Numbered from the stretch's first letter, positions 46,648-56,575 are shown. The stretch is 64,000 bases of DNA from Tepidibacter thalassicus DSM 15285 (GCF_900129915.1 NZ_FQXH01000010.1:1-64000); one strand, 5' to 3'. Numbers and translations: made by a program. Notes: generated by a model from the sequence alone, not told the origin.

Positions 46648-47928
46648 ATGAGGATTACTAACTCTATGATGGTTAATCGAATGATGATGAATATGAACAG
46701 AAATATGTCTAGAATGGATAAACTTTACAATGATTATGCTTCGGGCAAAAGAATACACAGACCTTCTGATGATCCTGTGCTTGTTGCGAGGAGTTTAAAG
46801 ATACACACTGATATAGCAGAAAATGATCAGTTTAAAAGGAATGTAGATGATGCTTACTCTATATTAGATAAAACGGAAACATCTCTTAGAGAGTTAAATA
46901 ACATATTACACAGAGTAAGAGATCTTACAACACAAGCATCAAATGGAGTACTTACTCCTGAGGATACAATGAAAATTCAATCTGAAGTAAAGCAGATTAA
47001 AGAGCAGATAATAAAAATATCTAATGATACTTATGTAGGAAGACATATATTTTCGGGATATAGAACTGATGAGCCTTATTTAAATGAAAATGGAACTAAT
47101 GCTGTCAATTTAGATAAGGAAATTAGGAGTGATGGCTTAAATTTACCTGTAAATATACCTGCTTCACCAAATAATAAATTTAAGCTCAATATAACAGGGC
47201 TTGTAAAATCTGATGGAACAAAATATACAGGTGAATATACAGTTCAATTGCCTAATAAAAGCTATGATGGTACAACAAATACATTAGAGGATTTAAAGAA
47301 TGATTTGCAAAATGCTCTTAATAGTGCTGTACCTGCAGATTATAAGAATTTTGAAGTGAAATTAGAAAATAATCAAATTGTAATTAAAAATCCTAAAATA
47401 AAAGACAGTCAAAAATTTGCAATTAAATCAGATACTTTAGATCTTAAAAATTTAGGTTTTGAAAAATTAAATATATCTCAAAGTACTGAAAAAATAGATT
47501 ACAATATAGGAATATCAGCATCAATATCTATAAATATAAGAGGAGATGAAGTGTTTGGCCCTGTTGTAGACAGTGACAATGATAATATACCGGATAAGAC
47601 ACTTATGGATACTATGAATGAACTTATTGGTCTTCTTGAAAAAGGCGATAATGAGGAAATATCAAAAAAATTAGATGAAATAGATACACATATGAATAAT
47701 ATATCTAGATTAAGAGCTACGGTTGGGGCGAGAACAAATACAGTGGAAACTATAAGAAATAGGATAGAAGATACAAAAATTAATTTCACTAAATTATTAT
47801 CTGAAACTGAAGATACTGATATGGCTGAGGTATCTATGCAATTTATGATGGCTGATAGCATATATAAAGCATCGTTAAATATAGGAGCTAGAATTATACA
47901 GCCATCGCTTGTGGATTTTATAAGATAG
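46648..47928 (+). CDS. flgL: Flagellar hook-associated protein 3 FlgL
   Basis: 426-aa flagellin-like junction protein with N-terminal MRITNSMMVNRMMMNMNRN and DYASGKRIHRPSDDPV, and C-terminal LSETEDTDMAEVSMQFMMADSIYKASLN. A middle insertion (about 160-290) carries an asparagine-rich beta domain and a DSDNDNIPDK acidic loop. Last gene of the flgM operon; a hairpin follows. Confidence 0.93.
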   Translation: MRITNSMMVNRMMMNMNRNMSRMDKLYNDYASGKRIHRPSDDPVLVARSLKIHTDIAENDQFKRNVDDAYSILDKTETSLRELNNILHRVRDLTTQASNGVLTPEDTMKIQSEVKQIKEQIIKISNDTYVGRHIFSGYRTDEPYLNENGTNAVNLDKEIRSDGLNLPVNIPASPNNKFKLNITGLVKSDGTKYTGEYTVQLPNKSYDGTTNTLEDLKNDLQNALNSAVPADYKNFEVKLENNQIVIKNPKIKDSQKFAIKSDTLDLKNLGFEKLNISQSTEKIDYNIGISASISINIRGDEVFGPVVDSDNDNIPDKTLMDTMNELIGLLEKGDNEEISKKLDEIDTHMNNISRLRATVGARTNTVETIRNRIEDTKINFTKLLSETEDTDMAEVSMQFMMADSIYKASLNIGARIIQPSLVDFIR

Positions 47929-47940
47929 TTTGTTTTAGTT

Positions 47941-47976
47941 TAGCTCTAAAATCATTTTAAAATGGTTTTAGGGCTA
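47941..47976 (+). terminator. Hairpin after flgL
   Basis: tagctctaaaatcatttt pairs with aaaatggttttagggcta. The T run is poor, so partial read-through to fliW-csrA is likely. Confidence 0.5.
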
Positions 47977-48004
47977 TAATTATAAAATAAAGAGGGTGGA
48001 TGTT

Positions 48005-48430
48005 TTGTTGTTGAAAACTAAAAATTTTGGAGAGATAGAAGTAGATGAAAGTAAAATAATTAATTTTGAAGATGGAATTCCAGGATTTGAACATTTAAAA
48101 AAATTTTTTATAATAAAAGATGAAGAATTTGTAATAGATTATCTTCAATCTATAGAAGAAGATATAACATTTCCTATAATAAATCCGTTTTTGGTAAATA
48201 CTGAATATGAATTTGAAATACCTGAAAATACTGTAAACAAATTAGAAATAGAAGATATAAAGGATGTGTCTATATATACTGTAGTTGTAATACCGGAGAA
48301 TATAAAAGAAATGAGAACTAATCTTCAAGCACCTATTATTATAAATAATAAAAATAAAAAAGGAAAACAATTAATATTAGATGAAAGATATCCTTTAAGA
48401 TATATGATTTTTGAAAAGGTAGGTGCATGA
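48005..48430 (+). CDS. fliW: Flagellar assembly factor FliW (CsrA antagonist)
   Basis: About 142 aa. FliW binds either flagellin or CsrA, linking flagellin secretion to CsrA repression. IINFEDGIPGFEHLKKF near the N-terminus and the C-terminal LILDERYPLRYMIFEK are family hallmarks. Several starts are possible (GTG 47996, TTG 48005/48008/48011); GAGGGTGG at 47992-47999 favours 48005 or 48011. csrA begins 1 nt after its stop. Confidence 0.93.
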   Translation: MLLKTKNFGEIEVDESKIINFEDGIPGFEHLKKFFIIKDEEFVIDYLQSIEEDITFPIINPFLVNTEYEFEIPENTVNKLEIEDIKDVSIYTVVVIPENIKEMRTNLQAPIIINNKNKKGKQLILDERYPLRYMIFEKVGA

Positions 48431-48431
48431 T

Positions 48432-48653
48432 ATGCTTATACTTAGCAGAAAGCAAGAAGAAAGCATAATTATAAATGAAGATATAGAAATAGTTGTCTTA
48501 GGAATATCTGAAGGAAAAGTAAAACTCGGTATTAAGGCACCTAAAGATGTTGAAATACTTAGAAAAGAAATAAAAGAAGCAGTAGTTGAAGAAAATAAAG
48601 AAGCAATAGGAAAAATAAATATGTCAAAATTAAAAAAATTAATGAAAAAATAA
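48432..48653 (+). CDS. csrA: Translational regulator CsrA (full-length copy)
   Basis: 73-aa CsrA. MLILSRKQEESIIIN, VKLGIKAPKDVEILRKE and the long charged C-terminal extension (residues 45-73), which FliW engages in Bacillus-type CsrA, are all present. ATG 48432 lies 1 nt after fliW. It is the only one of the three csrA genes here with the long C-terminus, so it is the probable FliW partner. Confidence 0.95.
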   Translation: MLILSRKQEESIIINEDIEIVVLGISEGKVKLGIKAPKDVEILRKEIKEAVVEENKEAIGKINMSKLKKLMKK

Positions 48654-48663
48654 AAATGTACTA

Positions 48664-48690
48664 TAAAGTATATTAAAAAAATTTCGATAT
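48664..48690 (+). promoter_or_regulatory. Sigma-D promoter of flagellin 1
   Basis: TAAA (48664-48667), 15 nt, TTCGATAT (48683-48690). The predicted start (about 48697) gives a leader of about 65 nt that includes the GGA hairpin. Confidence 0.8.
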
Positions 48691-48707
48691 ATTTAATGAG
48701 AAACAAA

Positions 48708-48721
48708 GAGCATGGATGCTC
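48708..48721 (+). promoter_or_regulatory. GGA-loop hairpin, putative CsrA site in flagellin 1 leader
   Basis: GAGCA-TGGA-TGCTC: a perfect 5-bp stem exposing GGA, matching the core GGAUG of CsrA targets. A second GGA is in the Shine-Dalgarno CAGGGAGGAAT (48747-48757), the same two-site plan as Bacillus hag. Confidence 0.65.
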
Positions 48722-48761
48722 AAATAAAAATAAAAAAATAAAATTCAGGGAGGAATTTACT

Positions 48762-49592
48762 ATGAGAATTAATCACAATCTTATGGCAATGAATGCTCAT
48801 CGTCAATTAGGAATCAATTCAGCAAATCAAGCGAAATCTGTTGAGAAATTATCTTCAGGACTGAGAATAAACAGAGCTGGAGATGATGCAGCAGGCCTAT
48901 CAATTTCTGAAAAAATGAGAGCTCAAATAAGAGGTCTAAATCAAGCTTCGAGAAACGCTCAAGACGGCATTTCTTTTATTCAAACAGCAGAAGGTGCATT
49001 AAATGAAACACATGAAATACTACAAAGAATGAGAGAACTTGCAACACAAGCAGCAAATGATACAAATGTTGCAGCGGATAGAACTGCTATACAAGCAGAA
49101 ATAACACAATTAACATCAGAAATAGACAGAATAGCAACAACAACTCAATTTAACACACAAAACTTACTAGATGGAAGTTTATCATCTGGTACAGGAAGTG
49201 CAATTTTACAAATAGGAGCTAATGCTGGTGAAACTTTAACTATAAATATTAATGCTATGAGTTCTACTGCATTATCAATAGATTCATCAGTTGTAGGGGT
49301 TGGAAGTTCAGCATCAGCACAAGCGTCAATTACATTAATAAGTGCAGCCATAGGAAAGGTTTCAACACAAAGATCAAAATTAGGAGCAATGCAAAACAGA
49401 TTAGAGCATACAATTAAGAATTTAGATGTAGCAAGTGAAAACTTACAAGCATCAGAATCAAGAATTAGAGATGTGGATATGGCTAAAGAAATAATGAAAT
49501 CAACTAAATCAAATATATTATCTCAAGCTGCACAAGCAATGCTTGCTCAAGCAAATCAAAATCCACAAGGTGTTTTACAATTATTAAGATAG
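48762..49592 (+). CDS. Flagellin (copy 1)
   Basis: 276-aa short flagellin consisting of little more than D0-D1: conserved [17 protein letters not shown] start, [22 protein letters not shown], and C-terminal [19 protein letters not shown]...[13 protein letters not shown]. The central part (about 140-200) is Ser/Thr-rich and is the likely place for O-glycosylation by the Maf protein encoded nearby. Start at ATG 48762 after GGGAGGA; the frame is open further upstream, but only through the leader hairpin. Tandem with copy 2. Confidence 0.96.
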   Translation: MRINHNLMAMNAHRQLGINSANQAKSVEKLSSGLRINRAGDDAAGLSISEKMRAQIRGLNQASRNAQDGISFIQTAEGALNETHEILQRMRELATQAANDTNVAADRTAIQAEITQLTSEIDRIATTTQFNTQNLLDGSLSSGTGSAILQIGANAGETLTININAMSSTALSIDSSVVGVGSSASAQASITLISAAIGKVSTQRSKLGAMQNRLEHTIKNLDVASENLQASESRIRDVDMAKEIMKSTKSNILSQAAQAMLAQANQNPQGVLQLLR

Positions 49593-49601
49593 TTATTAAT
49601 C

Positions 49602-49615
49602 GAGCATGGATGCTC
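49602..49615 (+). promoter_or_regulatory. GGA-loop hairpin, putative CsrA site in flagellin 2 leader
   Basis: The same GAGCATGGATGCTC hairpin, 53 nt before the flagellin 2 ATG. No sigma-D promoter is visible between the two flagellin genes, so flagellin 2 is probably co-transcribed but keeps its own translational control hairpin. Confidence 0.65.
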
Positions 49616-49654
49616 AAATAAAATTAAAAAATAAAATTCAGGGAGGAATTTACT

Positions 49655-50473
49655 ATGAGAATTAATCACAATCTTATGGCAATGAATGCTCATCGTCAAT
49701 TGGGAATCAATTCAGCAAATCAAGCAAAATCTGTTGAGAAATTATCTTCAGGATTGAGAATAAATAGAGCTGGAGATGATGCAGCAGGTCTGTCAATTTC
49801 TGAAAAAATGAGAGCTCAAATAAGAGGTTTAAATCAAGCTTCAAGAAATGCTCAAGATGGTATTTCATTAGTACAAACAGCAGAAGGTGCATTAAATGAA
49901 ACACATGAAATATTACAGAGAATGAGAGAACTTGCAACACAAGCAGCAAATGATACAAATGTTGCAGCCGATAGAACTGCTATAAAATCAGAATTAGATC
50001 AATTAACATCAGAAATAGATAGAATAGCATCGACAACTCAATTCAATACAAGAACATTATTAGATGGTACTTTATCAGATAATAATGTAACACTTCAAAT
50101 AGGTGCAAATAGTGCAGAAACTTTAGCTATAAGTATAACTGCAATGACAACTTCTGCATTGGGAGTTTCAAATGTAGTTGTTTCTACTACAACAGATGCA
50201 CAGGCGTCAATTACTTCTATAAGTGCAGCAATAGGAAAAGTTTCAACTGCTAGATCAAAATTAGGAGCAATACAAAACAGATTAGAGCATACAATTAAGA
50301 ATTTAGATGTAGCAAGTGAAAACTTACAAGCATCAGAATCAAGAATTAGAGATGTAGATATGGCGAAGGAAATAATGAAATCAACTAAAGCAAATATACT
50401 ATCTCAAGCTGCACAAGCAATGCTTGCTCAGGCAAATCAAAATCCACAGGGAGTGCTTCAACTTCTAAGATAA
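49655..50473 (+). CDS. Flagellin (copy 2)
   Basis: 272-aa flagellin almost identical to copy 1 over the N- and C-terminal thirds and different only in the central segment (about 140-195), which is again Ser/Thr-rich. The duplicated unit includes the leader hairpin and Shine-Dalgarno. A terminator follows. Confidence 0.96.
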   Translation: MRINHNLMAMNAHRQLGINSANQAKSVEKLSSGLRINRAGDDAAGLSISEKMRAQIRGLNQASRNAQDGISLVQTAEGALNETHEILQRMRELATQAANDTNVAADRTAIKSELDQLTSEIDRIASTTQFNTRTLLDGTLSDNNVTLQIGANSAETLAISITAMTTSALGVSNVVVSTTTDAQASITSISAAIGKVSTARSKLGAIQNRLEHTIKNLDVASENLQASESRIRDVDMAKEIMKSTKANILSQAAQAMLAQANQNPQGVLQLLR

Positions 50474-50480
50474 TAATTGA

Positions 50481-50507
50481 AGCCAGGGTGAAAACTCTGG
50501 CTTTTTT
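50481..50507 (+). terminator. Terminator after flagellin 2
   Basis: agccaggg pairs with ctctggct (one G-T) with a T run. Confidence 0.8.
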
Positions 50508-50581
50508 GTAGTGCAATAAATATTTAAAAAAATATAGTAAATACTTAATAGTAAAGAAAAAATAATATGAAGGTGATTTGT

Positions 50582-50827
50582 GTGGATGTAGTAAATGAAA
50601 TAGAGTTGTTTAGGGAAAAAATATACAGAGGTGAAATTTTAGATAACAATATTTTGAGTAGAATACTTCAGTTTTTAGAAAAAAAACTATCAAATGAAAA
50701 TTTGAGTGAAGAATTTAGAACAAAAATTAATTATTTAATGAATATATGTATAGATGCACTATCCAATAAAGATTATGTATATTTAGCAGATATATTTTAT
50801 TTTGAAATAATGCCTTTATTTAAGTAA
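50582..50827 (+). CDS. Small helical protein between flagellin and Maf
   Basis: 81 aa from GTG 50582 (GAAGGTGA 6 nt upstream; ATG 50567 is an alternative). Predominantly helical, acidic-basic mixed, with two cysteines and no recognised domain. Directly precedes the Maf gene, so it is likely co-expressed and may take part in flagellin modification or export. Function unknown. Confidence 0.6.
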   Translation: MDVVNEIELFREKIYRGEILDNNILSRILQFLEKKLSNENLSEEFRTKINYLMNICIDALSNKDYVYLADIFYFEIMPLFK

Positions 50828-50850
50828 TAAAAAACTAGGAGTTGAGAGCA

Positions 50851-52659
50851 TTGGATTTATTTCAACAGAATATTGAAATTATACAAAAGTATTTTCCTGC
50901 ATTGTATAAAAAATTAGATAATTTTGAAGCTGATTTAAGTAATTTTTTACTTACAGAGGATATTAAAGGTAGAAAAAATTTAATAGTAAATTATTCTCAG
51001 GGAAAAGTTCATCTGTATAGCAATTACGATATGGACAGAGAAATAGAACTTTGGATGGATGATTTAAAAGATGAAGAAAATATATGCGTATTGGGGTTTG
51101 GGCTAGGATATCATATAAAAGAACTTTTAAAAACAAAAATAAAAAAGATAGTTGTTGTAGAACCGGATATAAATTTATTTTTAGCAGCTTTGACAATCGT
51201 AGATATAAGGAGTTTTATTAATGATAGATTAGTTATTCTCATTGGAAATGATTATAAAGACATAAGCAGTTCAATATATCACTGTAATAATGAGGGAATG
51301 ATAGACGGGATAATATTTAAGGCATTAAATAGTTATAGATATATATATATGGATTGGTGGAATAATTTAAAAGAAGATTTTAAAGGCAAAGCTACGTTAT
51401 TTGGAAATAATATTGCTACTAAAATAGTATTTGCAAAGGACTGGTTGACAAATATTGTTAAAAACCTAAGTGAATATCCAAAAAGTGCTTTGATAAAAGA
51501 TTATTTAGGTGAATTTACGGGATTTCCAGCTGTGATTGTGGGTGCAGGACCTTCTCTGAAAAAGAATATGCATTTATTAAAGGATATAAAAGACAGTGCT
51601 TTAATATTTGGAGTTGGATCTGCTGTTAATATTTTGCAGAAAAATGATATAAAGCCTCATTTTATGGTAGGTATAGATGGTTCGAAAGAAGAAAGTGAAA
51701 TATTTAAAAGAATAAATTGGAATGATGTTAAATTTATATACAGTCCTAAAATTCATTATGAAGGTTTAAATAACTATAAAGGACCTAAATTGTATATGAA
51801 ATTAGATTCTGATTTTATATTGGATTGGATAGAAAAAAAGATAAATTTAAATACACCTGTTATAGAATCGGCTGCTACAGTTTCAGTAATAGCAGGAGAT
51901 ATTGCAAAAAAAATGGGATGTAATCCAATAATATTTATTGGACAAGATCTTGCTTATACAGATGGAAAGGCATATGCAGAAGGAGCTGTTCATTCTCAAG
52001 CCATGGAAAGTGAACAGTGGGAAAGAATAAAAATAAAAGATATTTATGGAAATGATGTATATACAAATAAAAATTGGAATTCTTTAAGGATATCTTTTGA
52101 AAACTATATAGGAAATAATGGAGATGTTTTATATATAGATGCAACTGAAGGTGGAGCTAGAATAAAGGGAACTGAAATAAAGACTTTTAGAGAAACAATA
52201 GAAGAATATTGTAAATTAAATGGTGTTGTTGAAAAGGTAGATAGTATATATGAAAAATCTTTTAATGAAAATAATATAGATAGAAATGTGATAGAAAATA
52301 TTAAAAATTATATATCACGAGAAGTTGAAAATATACTTGGGTTAACTAATGATGCTATAGATGTATGTATTAAAATGGAAAATAATTTGGCAATAGGAAG
52401 AAATGATAATAAGGTTCTTAAATACAATAAAAAATTAGATAAAATTAATAAAATTATAGAAAAAAATGAAGTTTATGATAATTTTATTCATCCAATATGT
52501 GATGTATTTTTATTTACTATTCAAGATGAGATAAGAAGAAATTTGGAAAAAGAACGTGATATTTTAAATAAACAGAGAAAACTAGTTAAATCTTCTATGA
52601 ATCAATATAAGTATATACAGGAAGTCTGTGAGTACGCGTTAAAAATTTTAAAAGACTAA
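50851..52659 (+). CDS. Motility accessory factor Maf (DUF115), flagellin glycosyltransferase
   Basis: 602-aa protein of the Maf family that transfers nonulosonic acids (pseudaminic/legionaminic) to Ser/Thr of flagellin in the cytoplasm. The central DUF115/MptE-like domain has FPAVIVGAGPSLKKN (about 229-243), MVGIDGSKEE and GQDLAYTDGKAYAEG; N- and C-terminal helical parts flank it. TTG 50851 is chosen (AGGAG 9 nt upstream); TTG 50842 is too close to that site. It opens the glycosylation island. Confidence 0.85.
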   Translation: MDLFQQNIEIIQKYFPALYKKLDNFEADLSNFLLTEDIKGRKNLIVNYSQGKVHLYSNYDMDREIELWMDDLKDEENICVLGFGLGYHIKELLKTKIKKIVVVEPDINLFLAALTIVDIRSFINDRLVILIGNDYKDISSSIYHCNNEGMIDGIIFKALNSYRYIYMDWWNNLKEDFKGKATLFGNNIATKIVFAKDWLTNIVKNLSEYPKSALIKDYLGEFTGFPAVIVGAGPSLKKNMHLLKDIKDSALIFGVGSAVNILQKNDIKPHFMVGIDGSKEESEIFKRINWNDVKFIYSPKIHYEGLNNYKGPKLYMKLDSDFILDWIEKKINLNTPVIESAATVSVIAGDIAKKMGCNPIIFIGQDLAYTDGKAYAEGAVHSQAMESEQWERIKIKDIYGNDVYTNKNWNSLRISFENYIGNNGDVLYIDATEGGARIKGTEIKTFRETIEEYCKLNGVVEKVDSIYEKSFNENNIDRNVIENIKNYISREVENILGLTNDAIDVCIKMENNLAIGRNDNKVLKYNKKLDKINKIIEKNEVYDNFIHPICDVFLFTIQDEIRRNLEKERDILNKQRKLVKSSMNQYKYIQEVCEYALKILKD

Positions 52660-52678
52660 AACCTTTTTGGAGGTTGAT

Positions 52679-53833
52679 ATGAGAAAAATAGTTGTAGTTA
52701 CAGGGACAAGAGCAGAATATGGACTTTTGTACAATACGATGAAAGAAATTGAAAATCATAGAGAGTTAGAATTGTATCTTATAGTGACGGGAAATCACTT
52801 GTCAAAAGAACATGGATATACTATTGATGATATAAAAAAAGATGGATTTAAAGTTGAAGAAAGTATAAATATAATATTTGAAACTGACAGCAGGGAATCT
52901 ATTGCAAAATCCATGGCACTTCTTATGAGCAATCTATCTCAAACATTTTTAAGAATAAATCCCGATATACTTTTAATTCTTGGAGATAGATATGAAATAT
53001 TTGCATCAGCTGCAACTGCCATGGCTATGAACATTCCCATAGCTCATATATCTGGAGGAGAAATTACAGAAGGGGCAATAGATGAGCAAATAAGACATGC
53101 AATAACAAAAATGGCCCATATTCATTTCCCAGGTAATAAATATTATGCAGAAAATATAAGAAAAATGGGTGAAGAAAGTTGGAGAATATACAATGTTGGA
53201 GATCCTGGAATAGAAAATATAAAAAATATGAAATTTTATTCCAGTGAAGAACTTAAGCAATACTTTGGATTTAAAGTGGATAGAGAAACCCTTTTAGTTA
53301 CATTTCATCCAGTTACACTTGAAATAGACGATTTAAAATATCAAATGGATAATTTAATAGAAGCGTTAGATGTTTTAAATAAAAAAACGATAATAACATA
53401 TCCTAATAGTGATAGTGGAGGGAAATATATAATAGATAGACTTGAATATTTTAAAACTAAAAATAAAAATATCCATGTATATAAAAGTTTGGGTTCAAGG
53501 AGATATCTGAGTACTATGAAACTCTGTGGAGTAGTTGCTGGAAATTCATCAAGTGCAATAGTAGAAGCGCCTTATCTCAAAATACCAGCAGTAGATATAG
53601 GAAATAGGCAAAAGGGAAGATTAAAAGCGGAAAACATAATTTCCTGTGGATATGATAAAGAAGAAATAATAAAAGCTGTGAACAGAGCTTTAAGTGATGA
53701 ATTTAGAGAAATAGCTAAAAATACAAAGAGTATTTATGGCGAGGGAAATACAAGCAAGGAAATAGTAGATATCTTAAGCAAAATAGAAATAGGAGAAAAA
53801 CTATTAAAGAAAAAACTAGTATTTGGAGGGTAA
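52679..53833 (+). CDS. legG: NDP-sugar 2-epimerase (hydrolysing), LegG/NeuC type
   Basis: 384-aa member of the hydrolysing UDP-GlcNAc 2-epimerase family: VVTGTRAEYGLLY at the N-terminus, LGDRYEIFASA (about 106), HISGGEITEGAIDEQIRHAI (about 124), and AGNSSSAIVEAP near 287. The family releases the nucleotide and gives a 2-epimerised free sugar. With the PtmE and LegB-like genes nearby, a GDP-diacetamidotrideoxy-glucose substrate (legionaminic pathway) is more likely than UDP-GlcNAc. Start ATG 52679 after GGAGGT. Confidence 0.82.
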   Translation: MRKIVVVTGTRAEYGLLYNTMKEIENHRELELYLIVTGNHLSKEHGYTIDDIKKDGFKVEESINIIFETDSRESIAKSMALLMSNLSQTFLRINPDILLILGDRYEIFASAATAMAMNIPIAHISGGEITEGAIDEQIRHAITKMAHIHFPGNKYYAENIRKMGEESWRIYNVGDPGIENIKNMKFYSSEELKQYFGFKVDRETLLVTFHPVTLEIDDLKYQMDNLIEALDVLNKKTIITYPNSDSGGKYIIDRLEYFKTKNKNIHVYKSLGSRRYLSTMKLCGVVAGNSSSAIVEAPYLKIPAVDIGNRQKGRLKAENIISCGYDKEEIIKAVNRALSDEFREIAKNTKSIYGEGNTSKEIVDILSKIEIGEKLLKKKLVFGG

Positions 53834-53834
53834 T

Positions 53835-54839
53835 ATGTCAGTTTTTATAATAGCTGAAGCAGGGGTTAATCATAATGGAAAAATAGAACTTGCATATAAG
53901 CTTATAGATAAAGCTGTTGAAGCAGGATGTGATGCAGTAAAATTTCAAACATTTAAAACTGAAAAGATAATAGGAAAAAAAGCTGATAAAGCTCAGTATC
54001 AAAAAGAAAATACGGGACATGAAGAATCTCAATTTGAAATGGTGAAAAAACTAGAGCTTTCTTATGATGATTTTACAAAATTAAAAAAGTACTGTGAAAG
54101 CAAAAATATAATGTTTTTATCGACGCCAGATGATATAGATAGTCTCAACTTTTTATGTGATTTAGGAGTGAGTTATATAAAAGTAGGTTCAACGGAAGTA
54201 ACAAATATAGATTATTTAAAGGAAATAGCAAAAAAACAAATACCAATAATACTTTCAACTGGAATGAGCACTTTAGGAGAAGTAGAAAAAGCATTAGATG
54301 CCATATATTCTCAAGCAAATAGAAATGTTACACTTCTTCATGCAACAACAGATTATCCCACTAATTATGAAGATGTAAATTTGAATGCCATGGTGACTTT
54401 AAAAAATGCATTTAAAGTAGATGTGGGATATTCAGACCATACTCTTGGATATGAAGCTGCAATAGCAGCAGTAACTCTTGGCGCAGTAATAATAGAAAAA
54501 CATTTTACATTAGACAAGAATATGCAAGGACCAGACCATAAAGCATCATTAAATCCTTTTGAATTAAAGGAATTTGTAAAAAGCATAAGAAATACAGAGG
54601 CTTTACTTGGAAATGGGATAAAAAAACCGACAAAAAGAGAATTGAAAATAATGAATCAAGTTAGAAGAAGCATAGTAGCATCTAAAGAATTAAAAAAAGG
54701 AACAAAACTCACTAAAGACATACTTGAATTTAAAAGACCGGGAAATGGTATAAAACCAGAGTTTATAGACATATTAATAGGCAGAACTCTAAAGAGAGAT
54801 TTAACTGAAGATGAACCTATAAATTGGGAGGATGTATAA
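53835..54839 (+). CDS. legI: Legionaminic/sialic acid synthase LegI (NeuB family)
   Basis: 334-aa PEP-condensing synthase. The N-terminal TIM barrel holds AEAGVNHNG, KFQTFK and STPDD; a C-terminal SAF (antifreeze-like) domain begins near RRSIVASKELKKG (about 277). Condenses a 6-deoxy mannosamine derivative with PEP to make a nonulosonic acid. Follows legG with 1 nt between and ATG 53835 after GGAGGG. Confidence 0.85.
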   Translation: MSVFIIAEAGVNHNGKIELAYKLIDKAVEAGCDAVKFQTFKTEKIIGKKADKAQYQKENTGHEESQFEMVKKLELSYDDFTKLKKYCESKNIMFLSTPDDIDSLNFLCDLGVSYIKVGSTEVTNIDYLKEIAKKQIPIILSTGMSTLGEVEKALDAIYSQANRNVTLLHATTDYPTNYEDVNLNAMVTLKNAFKVDVGYSDHTLGYEAAIAAVTLGAVIIEKHFTLDKNMQGPDHKASLNPFELKEFVKSIRNTEALLGNGIKKPTKRELKIMNQVRRSIVASKELKKGTKLTKDILEFKRPGNGIKPEFIDILIGRTLKRDLTEDEPINWEDV

Positions 54840-54841
54840 AA

Positions 54842-55507
54842 ATGGGATTTTTTGATAAAACATGGGAAAAGGTGCATAGGGAAAGAGAATGGGGAAAATA
54901 TCCACCAGAGGAATTAATAAGATTTATAGCTAGGAACTATTATGAAAGAGATAGAAAAGAAGTTCATATATTGGAAATAGGTTCTGGAACAGGAGCTAAT
55001 TTATGGTATTTAAGTCGAGAAGGATTTAATTCTTATGGGATAGATGGTTCTCAAACGGCTGTGAACAAGGCAAAGGAAAGACTTAAAAGTGAAAACTTAA
55101 AAAGTCAAATTACAGTAGGAGATGTAAGTAGTATAGAATATGAAGATAAAAAATTCGATTGTGTAATAGATATTCAATGCGTAGTTCACAATAGAATAGA
55201 AGGAATAAAAAAAATATACAAAGAGGTATATAGAGTGTTAAAAGACGATGGAAAATTTTTTTCAATATCTTTTTCAACACAAACTCTAGGATATGGGCTT
55301 GGAGAGGAAATAGAGAAAAATACTTATACAAATATAACAAAAGGGCCTTTAAGTGAAGTTGGAACAGTTCATTTTTTTACTGAAGATGAATTGAGGAGCT
55401 ATCTTTTAGAAGTTGGATTTAAAAATATAAAAATAGATTATATTGAAACAACACATGAAAATCAAACAGTAAAAATAAAAAGCTGGGTAGTACAGGCTCA
55501 AAAGTAG
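54842..55507 (+). CDS. SAM-dependent methyltransferase
   Basis: 221-aa class I methyltransferase: motif I ILEIGSGTGANLWYL (about 45-59), GIDGSQTAV and the FDCVIDIQCV motif. Its acceptor is unknown; by context it may methylate the nonulosonic acid or its N-acyl group. Start ATG 54842 after GGGAGGA. Confidence 0.8.
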   Translation: MGFFDKTWEKVHREREWGKYPPEELIRFIARNYYERDRKEVHILEIGSGTGANLWYLSREGFNSYGIDGSQTAVNKAKERLKSENLKSQITVGDVSSIEYEDKKFDCVIDIQCVVHNRIEGIKKIYKEVYRVLKDDGKFFSISFSTQTLGYGLGEEIEKNTYTNITKGPLSEVGTVHFFTEDELRSYLLEVGFKNIKIDYIETTHENQTVKIKSWVVQAQK

Positions 55508-55516
55508 GTAGTGATT

Positions 55517-56575
55517 ATGAAATTTATAAAACCGATAGGTGGAGAGTTTTGGTTTACATCAGAAATTTTTGATAGAAAAAATAAAAACTTTAAAGAGATT
55601 AAAGCTACTTTTTTAAGTGGAGGACAAAGTGCATTAAGAGCAGTGTTAAATGATTTAGAAATTGGTAAAGGTGATATTATACTAATGCCTAATCACTTAT
55701 GTCCGACTATACTATACTCATTACGTGAAAAAAATGTAAATTATATATTTTATGAAATAAATAAGGATTTATCTATAGATTTAAATTCTTTAAAAGAAAA
55801 AATTTCAAATAAAAATGTAAAAGCGGTTTATATTATAAATTATTTTGGATTTTATCATGATAGAAAAACTATAGAATTTTTAAAAAAAATGAGAAAAAAA
55901 TACAATTTTAAAATAATAGAAGATGCAGTTCAAATGCTTTGGTTTGAAAACAACAACTTCATAGGAGATTATGTATTTAATAGTTACAGAAAATTTGTTC
56001 CCATAGATGGAAGTATATTGTTATCTAAAAACGACAGAATTTACAAAGAAATAAAAGATAAATACTATGAGTTAATAAACAAAGCAAGAAGTGAAAAAAG
56101 ATTATATATAGATTATGAAATAGGAAATGAAGAAAATTATTTAAATATATTTAAAGAAGCTGAAAAATTTTATTATGAAAGAAAAGAAATATACGGAATG
56201 AACAATATATCAAAAAAACTATTGAACTTATTAGATGTCGATTATATTAAAATGAAACGTCAAAAAAACTATAAATATTTATGTGAAAAAATAAAAAAAA
56301 TAGATTTTGTAGAAATTATATTTGATGTAAATAGATTAAATAATACTATACCGTTGGGTTTTCCGATTTATATAAAAAACAATAGAGATAAAGTTAGAAA
56401 ATTGCTCATGGATGACAATATATATTGTCCTATACATTGGAATATTGAAAATGAAATAGGAAAAAATATTTTAACAATACCTATAGATCAAAGATATAAC
56501 TTAAATGACATGGATAGAATTGTATTTAGTTTACTTAAAATAAGTAATTGTTTAGAAGGAGAAAAAAATGATTAA
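55517..56575 (+). CDS. DegT/DnrJ/EryC1-like PLP aminotransferase (divergent)
   Basis: 352-aa protein with the fold and spacing of sugar aminotransferases: LSGGQSALRAVL, PNHLCPTILY, IIEDAVQ (the cofactor aspartate) and SYRKFVPIDGS, which carries the candidate PLP lysine in place of the usual SFxxxK. It is clearly more divergent than the LegC-like gene at 60631, and may make a variant amino group. It overlaps the next gene by 8 nt. Confidence 0.7.
   Translation: MKFIKPIGGEFWFTSEIFDRKNKNFKEIKATFLSGGQSALRAVLNDLEIGKGDIILMPNHLCPTILYSLREKNVNYIFYEINKDLSIDLNSLKEKISNKNVKAVYIINYFGFYHDRKTIEFLKKMRKKYNFKIIEDAVQMLWFENNNFIGDYVFNSYRKFVPIDGSILLSKNDRIYKEIKDKYYELINKARSEKRLYIDYEIGNEENYLNIFKEAEKFYYERKEIYGMNNISKKLLNLLDVDYIKMKRQKNYKYLCEKIKKIDFVEIIFDVNRLNNTIPLGFPIYIKNNRDKVRKLLMDDNIYCPIHWNIENEIGKNILTIPIDQRYNLNDMDRIVFSLLKISNCLEGEKND

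Noticed and set aside
48696-48761. N-terminal extension of flagellin 1
   Set aside because: It reads through the leader hairpin; flagellins start MRINHN and the Shine-Dalgarno fits ATG 48762.
49593-49654. Sigma-D promoter for flagellin 2
   Set aside because: No TAAA-N15-CGATAT arrangement in the 62-nt gap.
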